From Streptomyces chattanoogensis (GTDB lineage Bacteria > Actinomycetota > Actinomycetes > Streptomycetales > Streptomycetaceae), in contig NZ_LGKG01000001.1 of NCBI RefSeq assembly GCF_001294335.1, positions 186,001 to 250,000 on the forward strand: DNA of 64,000 nt, written 5' to 3'. The notes under the pieces are model-generated. The model had not been told where the DNA came from, searched no databases, and worked only from the letters and a program-made list of their open reading frames with translations. The position numbers and the translations under genes were made by a program. Positions 43,880-52,537 of the stretch are shown piece by piece; positions within the stretch are counted from its first letter, which is position 1, and every line of letters begins with the position of its first letter.

Positions 43880-44740
43880 TCAGGCGAGTCCGCGGCGGGC
43901 GACGGCGGGGGCGCGGTGGCCGGCGATGGAGGCCACCATGTCCAGGACCTGCCGGGTCTCGGCGACCTCGTGGACCCGGTAGACCTGGGCGCCCAGCCAG
44001 GCCGAGACGGCGGTGGTCGCCAGGGTGCCCAGCACCCGCTCCTTGACCGGCTTGTCGAGGGTCTCGCCGACGAAGTCCTTGTTGGAGAGGGAGACCAGCA
44101 CCGGCCAGCCCGTTTCCGTCATCTCGCCCAGCCGGCGGGTCGCCTCCAGGCTGTGCCGGGTGTTCTTCCCGAAGTCGTGCCCGGGATCGATCAGAATCCC
44201 GTCGCGCCGTACGCCCAGTTCCACGGCCCGCTCCGCCAGTCCCAGCGTCACCCGCAGGATGTCGGCCATCACGTCGTCGTACGTCACCCGGTGGGGGCGG
44301 GTACGCGGCTCGGCGCCGCCCGCGTGGGTGCACACCAGGCCCACCCCGTGGCGCGCGGCGACCTCGGCGAGCGCCGGATCCACGCCGCCCCAGGCGTCGT
44401 TGAGCAGATCCGCACCGGCCTCGCAGACCGCCTCGGCGACCTCGTGCCGCCAGGTGTCCACGCTGATCACCACATCGGGGAAGCGTTTGCGGACCTCGGC
44501 CACGAACCCGACCGTACGGCGGGCCTCCTCCTCGGCGCTGACCTCCTCGCCGGGACCGGCCTTCACACCGCCGATGTCGATGATCGCGGCGCCGTCCGCC
44601 ACCGCCTGCTCGACGCGCGCGAGCGCGGGTTCGTCCTGGAAGGTTGCGCCCTGGTCGTAGAAGGAGTCCGGGGTCCTGTTGACGATGGCCATGATCACCG
44701 GCTCATGCGTGCCGAACTCGCGATTTCCCAGCCGCAGCAT
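43880..44740 (-). CDS. folP: dihydropteroate synthase family protein (FolP2 type)
   Basis: Encodes 286 residues of a TIM-barrel pterin-binding protein. MAIVNRTPDSFYDQG, the DIGG(V)KAGPGEEV loop, SVDTWRHEVAEAVCEAGADLLNDAWGG, DPGHDFGK and an altered C-terminal SNKDFVGETL in place of the usual SRK-F motif. Sequence and position (after dapE-LOG, before the DivIVA-like gene and tag) match M. tuberculosis FolP2 (Rv1207), which lacks dihydropteroate synthase activity. The true substrate is therefore uncertain. The neighbour gpgS found in M. tuberculosis is absent here. ATG at 44740 follows GAGGAAGAG. Confidence 0.85.
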   Translation of the reverse strand: MLRLGNREFGTHEPVIMAIVNRTPDSFYDQGATFQDEPALARVEQAVADGAAIIDIGGVKAGPGEEVSAEEEARRTVGFVAEVRKRFPDVVISVDTWRHEVAEAVCEAGADLLNDAWGGVDPALAEVAARHGVGLVCTHAGGAEPRTRPHRVTYDDVMADILRVTLGLAERAVELGVRRDGILIDPGHDFGKNTRHSLEATRRLGEMTETGWPVLVSLSNKDFVGETLDKPVKERVLGTLATTAVSAWLGAQVYRVHEVAETRQVLDMVASIAGHRAPAVARRGLA

Positions 44741-44832
44741 TCCCGCTCTTCCTCTCCGTGGTCCGGGAGCGACCCTAACTGTCGGACCCGCATGGCACGA
44801 TCAGTAGCAGGCACAAGTCCGGGGAGTTGGTC

Positions 44833-45345
44833 GTGTTCTGGTTCTTGCTGATCGCGATGGTCGTGGTGGTGGCCGCGGTCACCCTCGTCGTCGTGGGCGG
44901 GGGCGACGGTGAGGGCGGCGGCCTGCGGGACGCCGAGCCCGACCGGCTGCACGACCCGCTGCCCGCGGACCGCCCGCTGGCCCGCGCCGATGTGGAGGCC
45001 GTCCGCTTCCCGGTGACCGTCCGCGGCTACCGGATGGACGACGTCGACGACGCCCTGGACCGCTTCGGTGCCGAGCTCGCCGAGCGGGACGCGCGGATCG
45101 CCGAGCTGGAGGCGGCGCTGGCCGGGGCGCATGCCGCCGCGATGGGCGGAACGGGGCTGATACGGGACGCGGCGGCCCCCTCCGCCGAGGACACGCGGCC
45201 CGGCGCCGGGCCCGCCGGTTACGGCGACGCGGACGACCGCAAGGACGCGGAGGCCGGGCAGGCCGAGCAGGGCGGGCAGGGCGGGCAGGACCAGAAGGAA
45301 GAAGAGCAGGGCGGGCAGGGCCAGAAGGGGGAGGGGCGGGCATGA
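44833..45345 (+). CDS. membrane protein with DivIVA-like domain
   Basis: Encodes 170 residues. N-terminal membrane helix FWFLLIAMVVVVAAVTLVVV, a Asp/Pro linker, then a DivIVA-type segment VEAVRFPVTVRGYRMDDVDDALDRFGAELAERDARIAELEAAL (about 56-98) with the R-G-Y-x3-V-D pattern and a short coiled coil. The C-terminus is a Gln/Gly/Glu low-complexity tail (GGQGGQDQKEEEQGGQGQ). GTG at 44833 follows GGGGAG. TTG at 44827 overlaps the ribosome site and is less likely. Overlaps tag by ATGA. Same place as Rv1209. May localise at curved membrane or septa; this is inference. Confidence 0.8.
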   Translation: MFWFLLIAMVVVVAAVTLVVVGGGDGEGGGLRDAEPDRLHDPLPADRPLARADVEAVRFPVTVRGYRMDDVDDALDRFGAELAERDARIAELEAALAGAHAAAMGGTGLIRDAAAPSAEDTRPGAGPAGYGDADDRKDAEAGQAEQGGQGGQDQKEEEQGGQGQKGEGRA

Positions 45346-45947
45346 GCGGTGTGGTGACGGCTCCGGACGGGATTCCGCGCTGTCCGTGGGGGATGGAGTC
45401 GGAGAAGATGGCCGACTACCGCGAGTACCACGACACGGAGTGGGGCCTGCCGGTCCACGGGGACGACGCACTCTTTGAACGCATGAGCCTGGAGGCGTTC
45501 CAGTCCGGGCTGTCCTGGATCACGATCCTGCGCCGCCGTCCCGGGTTCCGGGCCGCCTTCGCCGGCTTCCGGATCGCGGCGGTGGCGCGGTTCACCGATG
45601 CGGACGCCGAGCGGTTGCTCGCCGACCCCGGCATCATCCGCAACCGCCTCAAGATCGCCGCGACGATCAACAACGCCAGGGTCGCCGCCGAGCTGGCCCC
45701 CGGCGAGCTCGACGCCCTCATCTGGTCCTACGCCCCGGACCGGGCCGGCCGCCCGGTGCCGCACACCGTCGGCGATGTGCAGCCCGTGACGCCGGAGTCG
45801 ACGGCGCTCGCCAAGGACCTCAAGAAGCGCGGCTTCCGCTTCGTCGGCCCGACGACGGCGTACGCGATGATGCAGGCGTGCGGCCTGGTCAACGACCATC
45901 TGGCCGGCTGCCATGTGCGCCGGAAGGTGGAGGCGGCAGCCGGCTGA
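45342..45947 (+). CDS. tag: DNA-3-methyladenine glycosylase I
   Basis: Encodes 201 residues of the Tag family, which removes 3-methyladenine from alkylated DNA. RCPWGMESE near the start supplies the zinc cysteine. YHDTEWGLPVHGDDALFERMSLEAFQSGLSWITIL is the diagnostic core with the base-binding Glu/Tyr/Trp. CGLVNDHLAGCHV supplies the remaining zinc ligands (His and Cys). ATG overlaps the upstream stop by four bases (coupled). Same neighbour relations as Rv1210. Followed directly by a hairpin. Confidence 0.93.
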   Translation: MSGVVTAPDGIPRCPWGMESEKMADYREYHDTEWGLPVHGDDALFERMSLEAFQSGLSWITILRRRPGFRAAFAGFRIAAVARFTDADAERLLADPGIIRNRLKIAATINNARVAAELAPGELDALIWSYAPDRAGRPVPHTVGDVQPVTPESTALAKDLKKRGFRFVGPTTAYAMMQACGLVNDHLAGCHVRRKVEAAAG

Positions 45948-45966
45948 GCCGGGCCGAGGGCCCGGC
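45948..45966. terminator. bidirectional hairpin after tag
   Basis: Perfect 8-bp stem GCCGGGCC-GAG-GGCCCGGC immediately after the tag stop, before the convergent enoyl-CoA hydratase gene. A second GGGCCCGGCC stretch nearby could extend it. Confidence 0.6.
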
Positions 45967-46017
45967 CCCGGCCCGTCGGGGGGCAGGCCTCGGGCCGCAG
46001 GGGGCGGGCCCGGCCGG

Positions 46018-46818
46018 TCAGCGGCCCAGGAAGACCGGCTTCTCCTTCTTCACGAACGCCTCGACCGCGATGTGGTGGTCCTCCGACGCCCCGGCCCGCA
46101 CCTGCAGCTCGTCCTCCTTGCCGAGGGTCTCGGCGAGCGAGTGCCCGGCCCCGTAGGCCAGCGACTCCTTGATCGCGGCGTAGGCGGCGGTCGGCCCCTG
46201 GGCCAGCCGGCGGGCGATCGCCGCGGCCTCCTGAGCCAGCTCGCCGGCCGGTACGACCTTGTTGGCGATGCCCAGGTCGTACGCCTCCTGGGCGCTGATG
46301 CTGCGCGGGAAGAGCAGCAGATCGGCGGCCCGGCCATGGCCGATCAGCCGGGGCAGCGTCCAGGACATCCCGGAGTCGGCGGTCAGGGCGACGCCCGCGA
46401 AGGAGGTGTTGAAGGACGCGGAGTCGGCGACCACGCGGTAGTCCGCGGCCAGCGCAAAGCCCGCGCCGGCGCCCGCCGCGACCCCGTTGACGCCTGCCAC
46501 CACGGGCTTGGGCATCTCCGTCAGCGCCGTGACGATGGGGTTGTAGTGCTCGCGCACGGTGTTCATGGTGCCGCCCGTGCCCGTCGCCCGGTCCTCGGCC
46601 AGCAGCCCGATGTGCTCCTTGAGGTCCTGCCCGACGCAGAAGGCGCGCCCGGTGGCGGTCAGCAGCACCGCCCGTACGGCCGGGTCGGCGGCGGCCTCCT
46701 GGAGGGTGTCCCGCAGCCGTACCTTCGCCTCGATGTTCATCGCGTTCATCGCGTCGGGGCGGTTGAGAGTGATCGTCGCGAGTCCGTCGGTCACGTCGTA
46801 GAGCACGGTGTCGGCCAT
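46018..46818 (-). CDS. enoyl-CoA hydratase/isomerase family protein
   Basis: Encodes 266 residues, crotonase fold. Oxyanion-hole loops are around RAFCVGQDLKEH (about 63-74) and NGVAAGAGAGFALAADYRV (about 107-125). The second catalytic-type position in FAGVALTADSGMSWTLPRLIG has Asp instead of the usual Glu of classical hydratases. This resembles PaaG-type isomerases, so the reaction cannot be fixed. ATG at 46818 with GGGGA upstream. The neighbouring genes give no pathway. It ends in the family-typical ...KKEKPVFLGR. Confidence 0.87.
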   Translation of the reverse strand: MADTVLYDVTDGLATITLNRPDAMNAMNIEAKVRLRDTLQEAAADPAVRAVLLTATGRAFCVGQDLKEHIGLLAEDRATGTGGTMNTVREHYNPIVTALTEMPKPVVAGVNGVAAGAGAGFALAADYRVVADSASFNTSFAGVALTADSGMSWTLPRLIGHGRAADLLLFPRSISAQEAYDLGIANKVVPAGELAQEAAAIARRLAQGPTAAYAAIKESLAYGAGHSLAETLGKEDELQVRAGASEDHHIAVEAFVKKEKPVFLGR

Positions 46819-47022
46819 GGTTGGGGTCCCCTCCGTCGCGGCTCGAACTGCCCGGTAATGGCAGCCAGCGCTCAGGATGCCGGAGATCATCGGCCGTCGG
46901 CATGTGACGTACATCAAACAACTGGGGCGCGTCGGGTGCCGGCGGGTGGCGCAGTATCGCAGCCCCCTCCCCGAATTGGGTGGTTTTGGCAGAGCGCGTT
47001 GCGCAAGCGATGCTCCCCGATG

Positions 47023-47053
47023 TTGGTCATCGGGTCGTTCGATGCGGGATAAT
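47023..47053 (+). promoter_or_regulatory. promoter of DUF3117 gene
   Basis: TTGGTC (47023-47028) and GATAAT (47048-47053) are separated by 19 bases, giving a transcript start near 47060 and an 80-base leader. The rest of the 325-base gap 46819-47143 shows the palindrome TTGCGCAA near 47000 and no gene. Confidence 0.4.
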
Positions 47054-47143
47054 GGCCTGGAAGCAATGTGTTCGATGCCGGTGACACGCGCCTATCGAGG
47101 CCGTCGGCTGACGAATGAGCTGGTTTCAGGAAGGGGAACGAGC

Positions 47144-47311
47144 ATGGCGGCCATGAAGCCGCGGACGGGCGACGGCCCGCTCGAGGTGACCAAGGAGGGG
47201 CGGGGCATCGTCATGCGCGTTCCGCTCGAAGGCGGCGGGCGGCTCGTCGTCGAGCTGACCCCGGACGAGGCCAAGGCCCTGGGCGAGGCTCTGGACAAGG
47301 TCACCGTCTGA
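47144..47311 (+). CDS. DUF3117 family protein
   Basis: Encodes 55 residues, the full length usual for DUF3117 in Streptomyces. AMKPRTGDGPLEVTKEGRGIVMRVPLEGGGRLVVELTPDEAKALGEAL is nearly invariant in actinobacteria. It is a small beta-rich cytoplasmic protein of unknown function; Rv1211 is the M. tuberculosis counterpart next to tagA. AGGAAGGGGA lies about seven bases before the ATG. Followed by a perfect 21-bp terminator, so the unit is monocistronic. Confidence 0.92.
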   Translation: MAAMKPRTGDGPLEVTKEGRGIVMRVPLEGGGRLVVELTPDEAKALGEALDKVTV

Positions 47312-47374
47312 CGAGGGCGGAACAACCGCTGCGGTTTCCCGGAGGCTGACCCCGGTACCCCAGCCGATTACCCC

Positions 47375-47430
47375 CGGCCCCGGCAGGCGGCGCGCAGGAA
47401 GAGGCGCGCCGCCTGCCGGGGCCGTTTTTT
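47375..47430 (+). terminator. intrinsic terminator after DUF3117 gene
   Basis: Perfect 21-bp stem (left arm begins CGGCCCCGGCAGGCGGC, 47375-47395; right arm 47404-47424) with an 8-base loop, followed by six T. The strongest textbook terminator in the window. Confidence 0.95.
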
Positions 47431-47639
47431 CTCCGTACGTTGTCGTCTGCGGTGCCCCTTCGCTGCGCTTTGCTTGTTTCTCCCCACGTTTTCGGCTGTC
47501 CCGCCGTGGGGGTTTCTCTGGTGCGCCTGGCGGCGGGCGGGGGTTGGTTGTCGGCCGCGGTGCCGGCCCTCCGGACTCCGTCCTGCGGTCCGTCCCCTCC
47601 CGACGGTGGGGGTGAGGAGGCCGGTGGGCGCAGGAAACC
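47431..47639. other. non-coding stretch of unusual composition
   Basis: About 210 bases downstream of the terminator with pyrimidine- and G-rich blocks (CTTTGCTTGTTTCTCC, GTTTTCGGC, GGGGGTTGGTTGTC), T-richer on the plus strand than elsewhere. Frames through it are not protein-like. It may be a copy of a dispersed Streptomyces intergenic repeat; this cannot be tested here. Confidence 0.35.
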
Positions 47640-48323
47640 TCAGCCCCGCTTGACGGCGCACAAAAGCCCGTCGCCCACCGGCAGCAGGGCCGGTACCAGC
47701 GTGGTGCTGTCCCGTATGGTCCGCAGCAGTTCGCGCAGCCGCAGCACCTCCGCCGGCTGGACCCCGGAGTCGACCGTACGGCCGTCCGCGAAGACGCCCG
47801 CGAAGCACACCAGGCCGCCGGGGCGCAGCAGACGCAACGATTCAGCGAGGTACTCCAGGCACTCCATCAGGTCCCCGTCGCAGAAGACCAGGTCGTAGCC
47901 GCCGTCCGCGAGACGGGGCAGGACGTCCAGGGCCCGGCCGGGGATGAAGCGCGCGCGGTTCCCGGCGAAGCCGGCCTCGCGGAACGCCTGCTTGGCGAAG
48001 GTCTGCCGCTCCGGCTCGAGGTCGACGGTGGTCAGCACGCCGTCCGGCCGCATGCCGTGCAGGAGGTAGATGCCCGACACGCCGGTGCCGGTGCCGATCT
48101 CGGCGACCGCCTTGGCGTCGGCGGTGGCGGCGAGCATCCGCAGGGCCGCGCCGGTGCCGGTCGTCACCGTACGGATACCGGCCTCCCGCGCCCGCTCCCG
48201 GCACCAGCCGAGGGTGGCCTCGGCGGCCTCGTCGAGGGTTCCGGCGCCGTACGCCTCGGCGAATGCCAAGTTCGTCTGCCGGTTGCCGGTAATGGCCCTC
48301 TCCTGTCCCCGTAGTTGACGCAA
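47640..48323 (-). CDS. class I SAM-dependent O-methyltransferase
   Basis: Up to 227 residues, methyltransferase family 3 (COMT-like). SAM-binding motif [17 protein letters not shown], acidic [10 protein letters not shown], then YDLVFCDGD with the metal-type Asp, and [12 protein letters not shown]. The substrate is unknown; the order beside sigE equals Rv1220c-Rv1221. Coordinates use the outermost standard start, TTG at 48323, which lacks a ribosome site. A strong AGGAG stands six bases before ATT at 48293 (product then begins with [10 protein letters not shown]), where relatives have their initiator methionine. The -10-like TACAGT would start the mRNA near 48322, so ATT may be the real start. 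Confidence 0.85.
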   Translation of the reverse strand: MRQLRGQERAITGNRQTNLAFAEAYGAGTLDEAAEATLGWCRERAREAGIRTVTTGTGAALRMLAATADAKAVAEIGTGTGVSGIYLLHGMRPDGVLTTVDLEPERQTFAKQAFREAGFAGNRARFIPGRALDVLPRLADGGYDLVFCDGDLMECLEYLAESLRLLRPGGLVCFAGVFADGRTVDSGVQPAEVLRLRELLRTIRDSTTLVPALLPVGDGLLCAVKRG

Positions 48324-48328
48324 CCGTG

Positions 48329-48334
48329 ACTGTA
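48329..48334 (-). promoter_or_regulatory. -10 box for methyltransferase gene
   Basis: TACAGT on the minus strand. Initiation about seven bases on would fall at 48322, leaving a leader of about 29 bases with AGGAG before the ATT codon. The -35 is weak. Confidence 0.35.
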
Positions 48335-48346
48335 TCCGCTGTGTGC

Positions 48347-48373
48347 GGGAACCCGCAGATGGGACCGGGCGTT
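48347..48373 (+). promoter_or_regulatory. ECF-type promoter upstream of sigE
   Basis: GGGAAC (48347-48352) and CGTT (48370-48373) are separated by exactly 17 bases. This is the GGAAC/CGTT pattern of promoters read by stress-type ECF sigma factors, including actinobacterial SigE. It directs transcription towards sigE with a leader of about 145 bases, implying autoregulation. Confidence 0.55.
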
Positions 48374-48523
48374 AAGAAAGGCAGGGCGGAAAACAGGGGA
48401 GAAAAGCGGGGGGATGTGCGGGTGAGGACCACACGGAGTACGCGGCAGGACCACAGGCCAGGTGAGAAGCACGGCCAAATGCAGGTCAAATCTGCTTATC
48501 CGGAGCTAACGGGCGAGGTGGAT

Positions 48524-49294
48524 ATGGTAGGGGCTCTACTGGACACCACCAGAGCCACCAGGGGAGGTGCGGCTGCGGCGGGTGACCGAAAGGCGCGAAG
48601 GCGCTTGAGACGGTCGTTTGCCGAGCCGAAATCCGTGACAAACACTGCTGAAGGTCTCCGCACCACCGACTCCGCAACCACCGCGACCTTCGCCGAGGGC
48701 GCGGATGCGCAGGCGTGGACCCCGCCCACCTGGGAGGAGATCGTCAGTACCCACAGCGCACGGGTCTACCGCCTCGCCTACCGTCTCTCCGGCAATCAGC
48801 ACGACGCCGAGGACATCACCCAGGAAGTGTTCGTCCGCGTCTTCCGCTCGCTGTCGTCCTACACCCCCGGCACCTTCGAGGGCTGGCTGCACCGCATCAC
48901 GACCAACCTCTTCCTCGACATGGTCCGCCGCCGCCAGCGCATCCGCTTCGACTCGCTCGGTGACGACGCCGACGACAAGCTGGCCGGCGAGGAGCCGTCC
49001 CCCCAGGACCGCTTCGACGACCACCACTTCGACGCCGACATCCAGCAGGCCCTGGACACCCTCGCGCCCGAGTTCCGCGCCGCCGTCGTCCTGTGCGACA
49101 TCGAAGGCCTGTCGTACGAGGAGATCGCCGCGACCCTCGGCGTCAAGCTCGGCACGGTCCGCAGCCGGATCCACCGCGGGCGCTCCCATCTGCGCAAGGC
49201 GCTCCAGCACCGCTCCCCGGCGGCGCGCGCCGAAGAGCGCCGGCAGCAGCTGGCGCTGGCATCGGTCTCCACCGGGGAGGTCGGGATCGCGTGA
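48524..49294 (+). CDS. sigE: ECF sigma factor SigE (M. tuberculosis SigE-like)
   Basis: Encodes 256 residues. Sigma region 2 (about 85-150): [33 protein letters not shown] with the -10-recognising [20 protein letters not shown]. Region 4 (about 185-235): [51 protein letters not shown]. The N-terminal 70 residues are basic and variable. ATG at 48524 behind GAGGTG gives the same length as SigE of M. tuberculosis (257). The open frame to 48326 runs across the ECF promoter and is rejected. The anti-sigma gene overlaps its stop, and htrA and tatB follow. This is not the same gene as S. coelicolor SigE of the cell-wall stress system. Confidence 0.92.
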   Translation: MVGALLDTTRATRGGAAAAGDRKARRRLRRSFAEPKSVTNTAEGLRTTDSATTATFAEGADAQAWTPPTWEEIVSTHSARVYRLAYRLSGNQHDAEDITQEVFVRVFRSLSSYTPGTFEGWLHRITTNLFLDMVRRRQRIRFDSLGDDADDKLAGEEPSPQDRFDDHHFDADIQQALDTLAPEFRAAVVLCDIEGLSYEEIAATLGVKLGTVRSRIHRGRSHLRKALQHRSPAARAEERRQQLALASVSTGEVGIA

Positions 49295-50253
49295 GCCTCA
49301 GTGGCGGTCCGTCCCCCGCCGAGCAGCATCTCGGCGACCGCCTCGCGGCCCTGGTCGACGGCGAGTTGGGGCATGACGCGCGCGAGCGGGTGCTCGCGCA
49401 TCTTGCGACGTGCGCACAGTGCAAGGCGGAAGCCGACGCCCAGCGCCGGCTGAAGAACGTTTTCGCGCAGACGGCGCCCCCCGGCCCCTCCGAGGGGCTG
49501 CTGGCGCGCCTTCAGGGGCTGCCCGGCGGCGATCCGAGCGGTCCCGGCAGCCGGCTCGGCGACGGCGGCATCGGGCGCGGCGACTTCATCAGGGGCGGCG
49601 GCTCCTTCGGCTACGTCCCCTCTGCCGGCCATGGCCGGCAGGCCGAGCGGGCGCTGTCGGGGATCTCCGGACCGCCGCGGCAGCGCGGCTTCCGGGTCCA
49701 TGAGGCCGAGCGGCCCGTTCCCCAGCGGCGCCGGTTCGCCTTCGCCGCGGCCGGTGCGGTCTCGCTCGCGGCCTTCGCGCTCGGCGGTGCCCTCCCCCTG
49801 GAGGCGGCCGTCGACACCCCCGGCGGACGCAACGACGCCGGCGGTACGGCCGTCACCCCGCTCAGCGCCACCCCGGCGGCGGGCGGCGATCCGCTGACGC
49901 GTACCGGCGAGGTCCGCGCGGCGGGGGCTTCCGGCGGCGGCGCGGGCCGGCAGCAGGGCGTGCCCACCGTGGCCCCGGCCCCCAGTGCGATGAGTCTCTA
50001 CGCCCCCGGCGCCCAGTTCGGGCACCGCTCCCCGCTCGCCCCGGATCCGGGCGGACGCTTCGGCCGGTCGCCCCTGACGGCGACGACCGGTCCGGGCTCG
50101 CCGTACCACTTCTTCCCGGTGGTGAACGGACCCGGCCAGGGGCCCGCCCGCGCCTTCTACCCGATGCCGCCGCTGGAGCCCAAGCGCCCGCTGATCGGCT
50201 CCGCCGCCCCGGTCGGCCCCGCGGCTCCCGGTCCCACCCCCGACCGGCACTGA
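49291..50253 (+). CDS. zinc-binding anti-sigma factor (RseA-like)
   Basis: Encodes 320 residues. The N-terminal zf-HC2 anti-sigma domain has [34 protein letters not shown], i.e. His-x3-Cys-x2-Cys (about 36-43), the ZAS motif that lets oxidation or zinc loss release the sigma factor. A hydrophobic segment ([21 protein letters not shown], about 148-168) may be a membrane helix. It is followed by a long Pro/Gly/Ala-rich outside tail. GTG overlaps the sigE stop (GTGA), so production is coupled. By position equivalent to RseA (Rv1222), which is much shorter. Confidence 0.87.
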   Translation: MSLSGGPSPAEQHLGDRLAALVDGELGHDARERVLAHLATCAQCKAEADAQRRLKNVFAQTAPPGPSEGLLARLQGLPGGDPSGPGSRLGDGGIGRGDFIRGGGSFGYVPSAGHGRQAERALSGISGPPRQRGFRVHEAERPVPQRRRFAFAAAGAVSLAAFALGGALPLEAAVDTPGGRNDAGGTAVTPLSATPAAGGDPLTRTGEVRAAGASGGGAGRQQGVPTVAPAPSAMSLYAPGAQFGHRSPLAPDPGGRFGRSPLTATTGPGSPYHFFPVVNGPGQGPARAFYPMPPLEPKRPLIGSAAPVGPAAPGPTPDRH

Positions 50254-50380
50254 CCGGGCACTGCGCAGGCCCGCGCAGAACTGGTTGAATCCCTGTTGGC
50301 CCGCGCGCCCCCGCACAGGGGGCGCGGGCCACGAGGTGGCGGTGGCCCGCGGACTGCCGCGGGCGAAATATGGGGAGAGC

Positions 50381-52410
50381 ATGGACGACGGTAAGGCCGC
50401 CGGGCCGAAGCTGAAGTGGTGGAGCCGTCCGGGACGCCCGGTGCCGCAACCACCCACCGAGGCCCCTCCGCAGGCACCGGAACCTTCCGCCGGCCGCCCG
50501 GCCGGGGCGGCCGCGGGGGACGAGGACTGGACCGTCAGGCCGCCTCAGGACCCGGGAGCCGTGTCCGGGGCCCCAGGAGATGCCGTGGACGCGGCCGGAG
50601 TGGCCGAATCGGCCGAAGTGACCGCACCCGACGCCGGGTTGGTGCCGGCGGGCGAAGCCTCCCCGGCCGGGGACGGCATACCGGGCGCCGACGCCCCGGG
50701 CGCGCCCTCGACCGTGACGCTCGCTCAGGTGGCCGTCGGCCACCGGGACGAGGCACCGGCCGGCCCGCGGGCCGAGGTGTCCGCCGACGGGACCGCCGCC
50801 GGAGCCGCCGTATCGCCGGGTGCACCGGAGCGCCCGCGCCCACTGCACCCCGAGGACCCGTACGGCACGCCTCCGTACGGCGGTCCCGGGCCGTGGGCGC
50901 CCGCCCCGCCCGTACAGCGGCCGATGGCGACCCCGGCGCAGGGCACCCGGCTCCCGTCGTATGCGATGTCCGCGCAGGCCCCGATGCCGGGAGCGTCCTA
51001 CCCGGGCGCGGCACCGTCCCAGCCGCCCGCCGCCCCCGCCCCGCAGCCGCCCGCCGATGCCGCCCGGCCCGCGGGCGGGGGCGGCGGGGGGCCGGGGCGG
51101 GGCCGCGGCCGGGGAGGGCGCTCCCGGCATCCGACCCCGGCGACGGCGGCCCCCGCTCCGCCGGCAGCCGGGCGGCGGGTATGCCGGGCGGCCCCGTACC
51201 GGCACCCGCCCCCGCCGGCGCCTGGCAGCAGTACGACCCCTGGAGCGCGCCCCAGCACGGCGGCCCCGCCGTGCCCCCGCCGCCCGGTGGCCGGCGCGGC
51301 CGACGGGCGCCGCTGGTGGCCGGTGCGGTGGCGCTGGCCCTGCTCGCCGGCGGGGTCGGCGGCGTGATCGGCGCGTACATCGAGCGCTACGGCGGGATCA
51401 ACGACATCAAGCTGCCGCAGGCGGCCGACGAAGGCGGCAGCCGCAACCCGGACAGCGTCGCCGGGATCGCCCAGCGGGCGCTGCCCGGCGTGGTCACCCT
51501 CCACGTACGCGGCAACGCCGAGCAGGGCACCGGCACCGGCTTCGTCCTGGACCGCGAAGGCCACATCCTCACCAACAACCACGTCGTCGAGCCGGCCGGG
51601 ACCGGCGGCGAGATATCGGTGACGTTCAGCGGGGGCCAGACCGCGAAGGCGAAGGTCGTCGGGCAGGACGGGGGCTATGACCTCGCCGTGGTGCAGGTCG
51701 AGGGCGTCACCGGACTGCGCCCGCTCACCCTGGGCAACTCCGACTCGGTGCGGGTCGGCGACCCGGTCGTGGCGATCGGCGCCCCCTTCGACCTCGCCAA
51801 CACCGTCACCTCCGGCATCATCAGCGCCAAGCAGCGCCCGATCACCGCGGGCGGCCGGACGGGCGACGGGAGCGATGTCTCGTATGTGGACGCGCTGCAG
51901 ACCGACGCCCCGATAAACCCGGGCAACTCCGGCGGTCCGCTGGTGGACGCCAAGGCCCGGGTGATCGGAATCAACAGCGCCATCCGGGCGGCCGACACCG
52001 GCGGCGGAGCGGACGGCGGCGGCGGTCAGGGCGGCAGCATCGGCCTGGGCTTCGCCATACCGATCAACCAGGCCAAGCGGGTGGCCGAGGAGCTGATCAA
52101 CACCGGCCGGGCGACACACCCGGTGATCGGCGTCACGCTGGAGATGGAGTACGCGGGCGACGGCGCCCGGGTCAGCGACCGCAGCAAGGACGGGAAGGCG
52201 TCGGTCACCCCGGGCGGCCCCGGCGCCAAGGCCGGGATCAAGGCCGGCGATGTGATCACCAAGGTGGACGGCGCCCCCGTGCACAGCGGCGAGGAGCTGA
52301 TCGTCAAGGTCCGCAGCCACCGGCCCGGCGACACGCTGACGCTGAACCTCCAAAGGGACGGCAAGGAGAGGACCGTTCGGCTGACGCTGGGATCCTCCAG
52401 CAGCGGCTGA
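50381..52410 (+). CDS. htrA: HtrA/DegP-type serine protease, apparent frameshift
   Basis: Membrane-anchored trypsin-like protease with PDZ domain. The normal N-terminus (MDDGKAAGPKLKWW, ATG 50381 after GGGGAG) reads in one frame through a Pro/Gly-rich cytoplasmic linker. The membrane helix (APLVAGAVALALLAGGVGGVIGAYI, near 51310-51390) and everything after it reads in the frame one base earlier. The switch falls between about 51062 and 51180, where G-runs such as six G at 51086-51091 occur, and fits loss of one base. Catalytic His (ILTNNHVV), Asp (YDLAVVQV) and Ser (INPGNSGGPL) are intact, as is PDZ (GVTLEMEYAG...AGIKAGDVITKVDG). If the frameshift is real, translation could still start at ATG 51181. 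Confidence 0.85.
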
Positions 52411-52537
52411 TCGTTTGCCCCGTGTTGGCACGGGTGACTCCCGCCCGCCGCTGCGGGCCAGGTACCGTGATAGTCGGCCTGGCCCCTGTGCCCTGTCCGG
52501 CCGGCAAAGGCCGCGGATTGATCCAAGGAGCTGCAAG

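Noticed and set aside
47440..47898. 152-codon plus-strand frame after the DUF3117 terminator
   Set aside because: No ribosome site, Pro/Ser/Arg-rich, and it overlaps the well supported methyltransferase gene.
48326..48523. N-terminal extension of sigE by 66 codons
   Set aside because: It would run across the ECF-type promoter and has no similarity to sigma factors; the start at 48524 gives the usual length.
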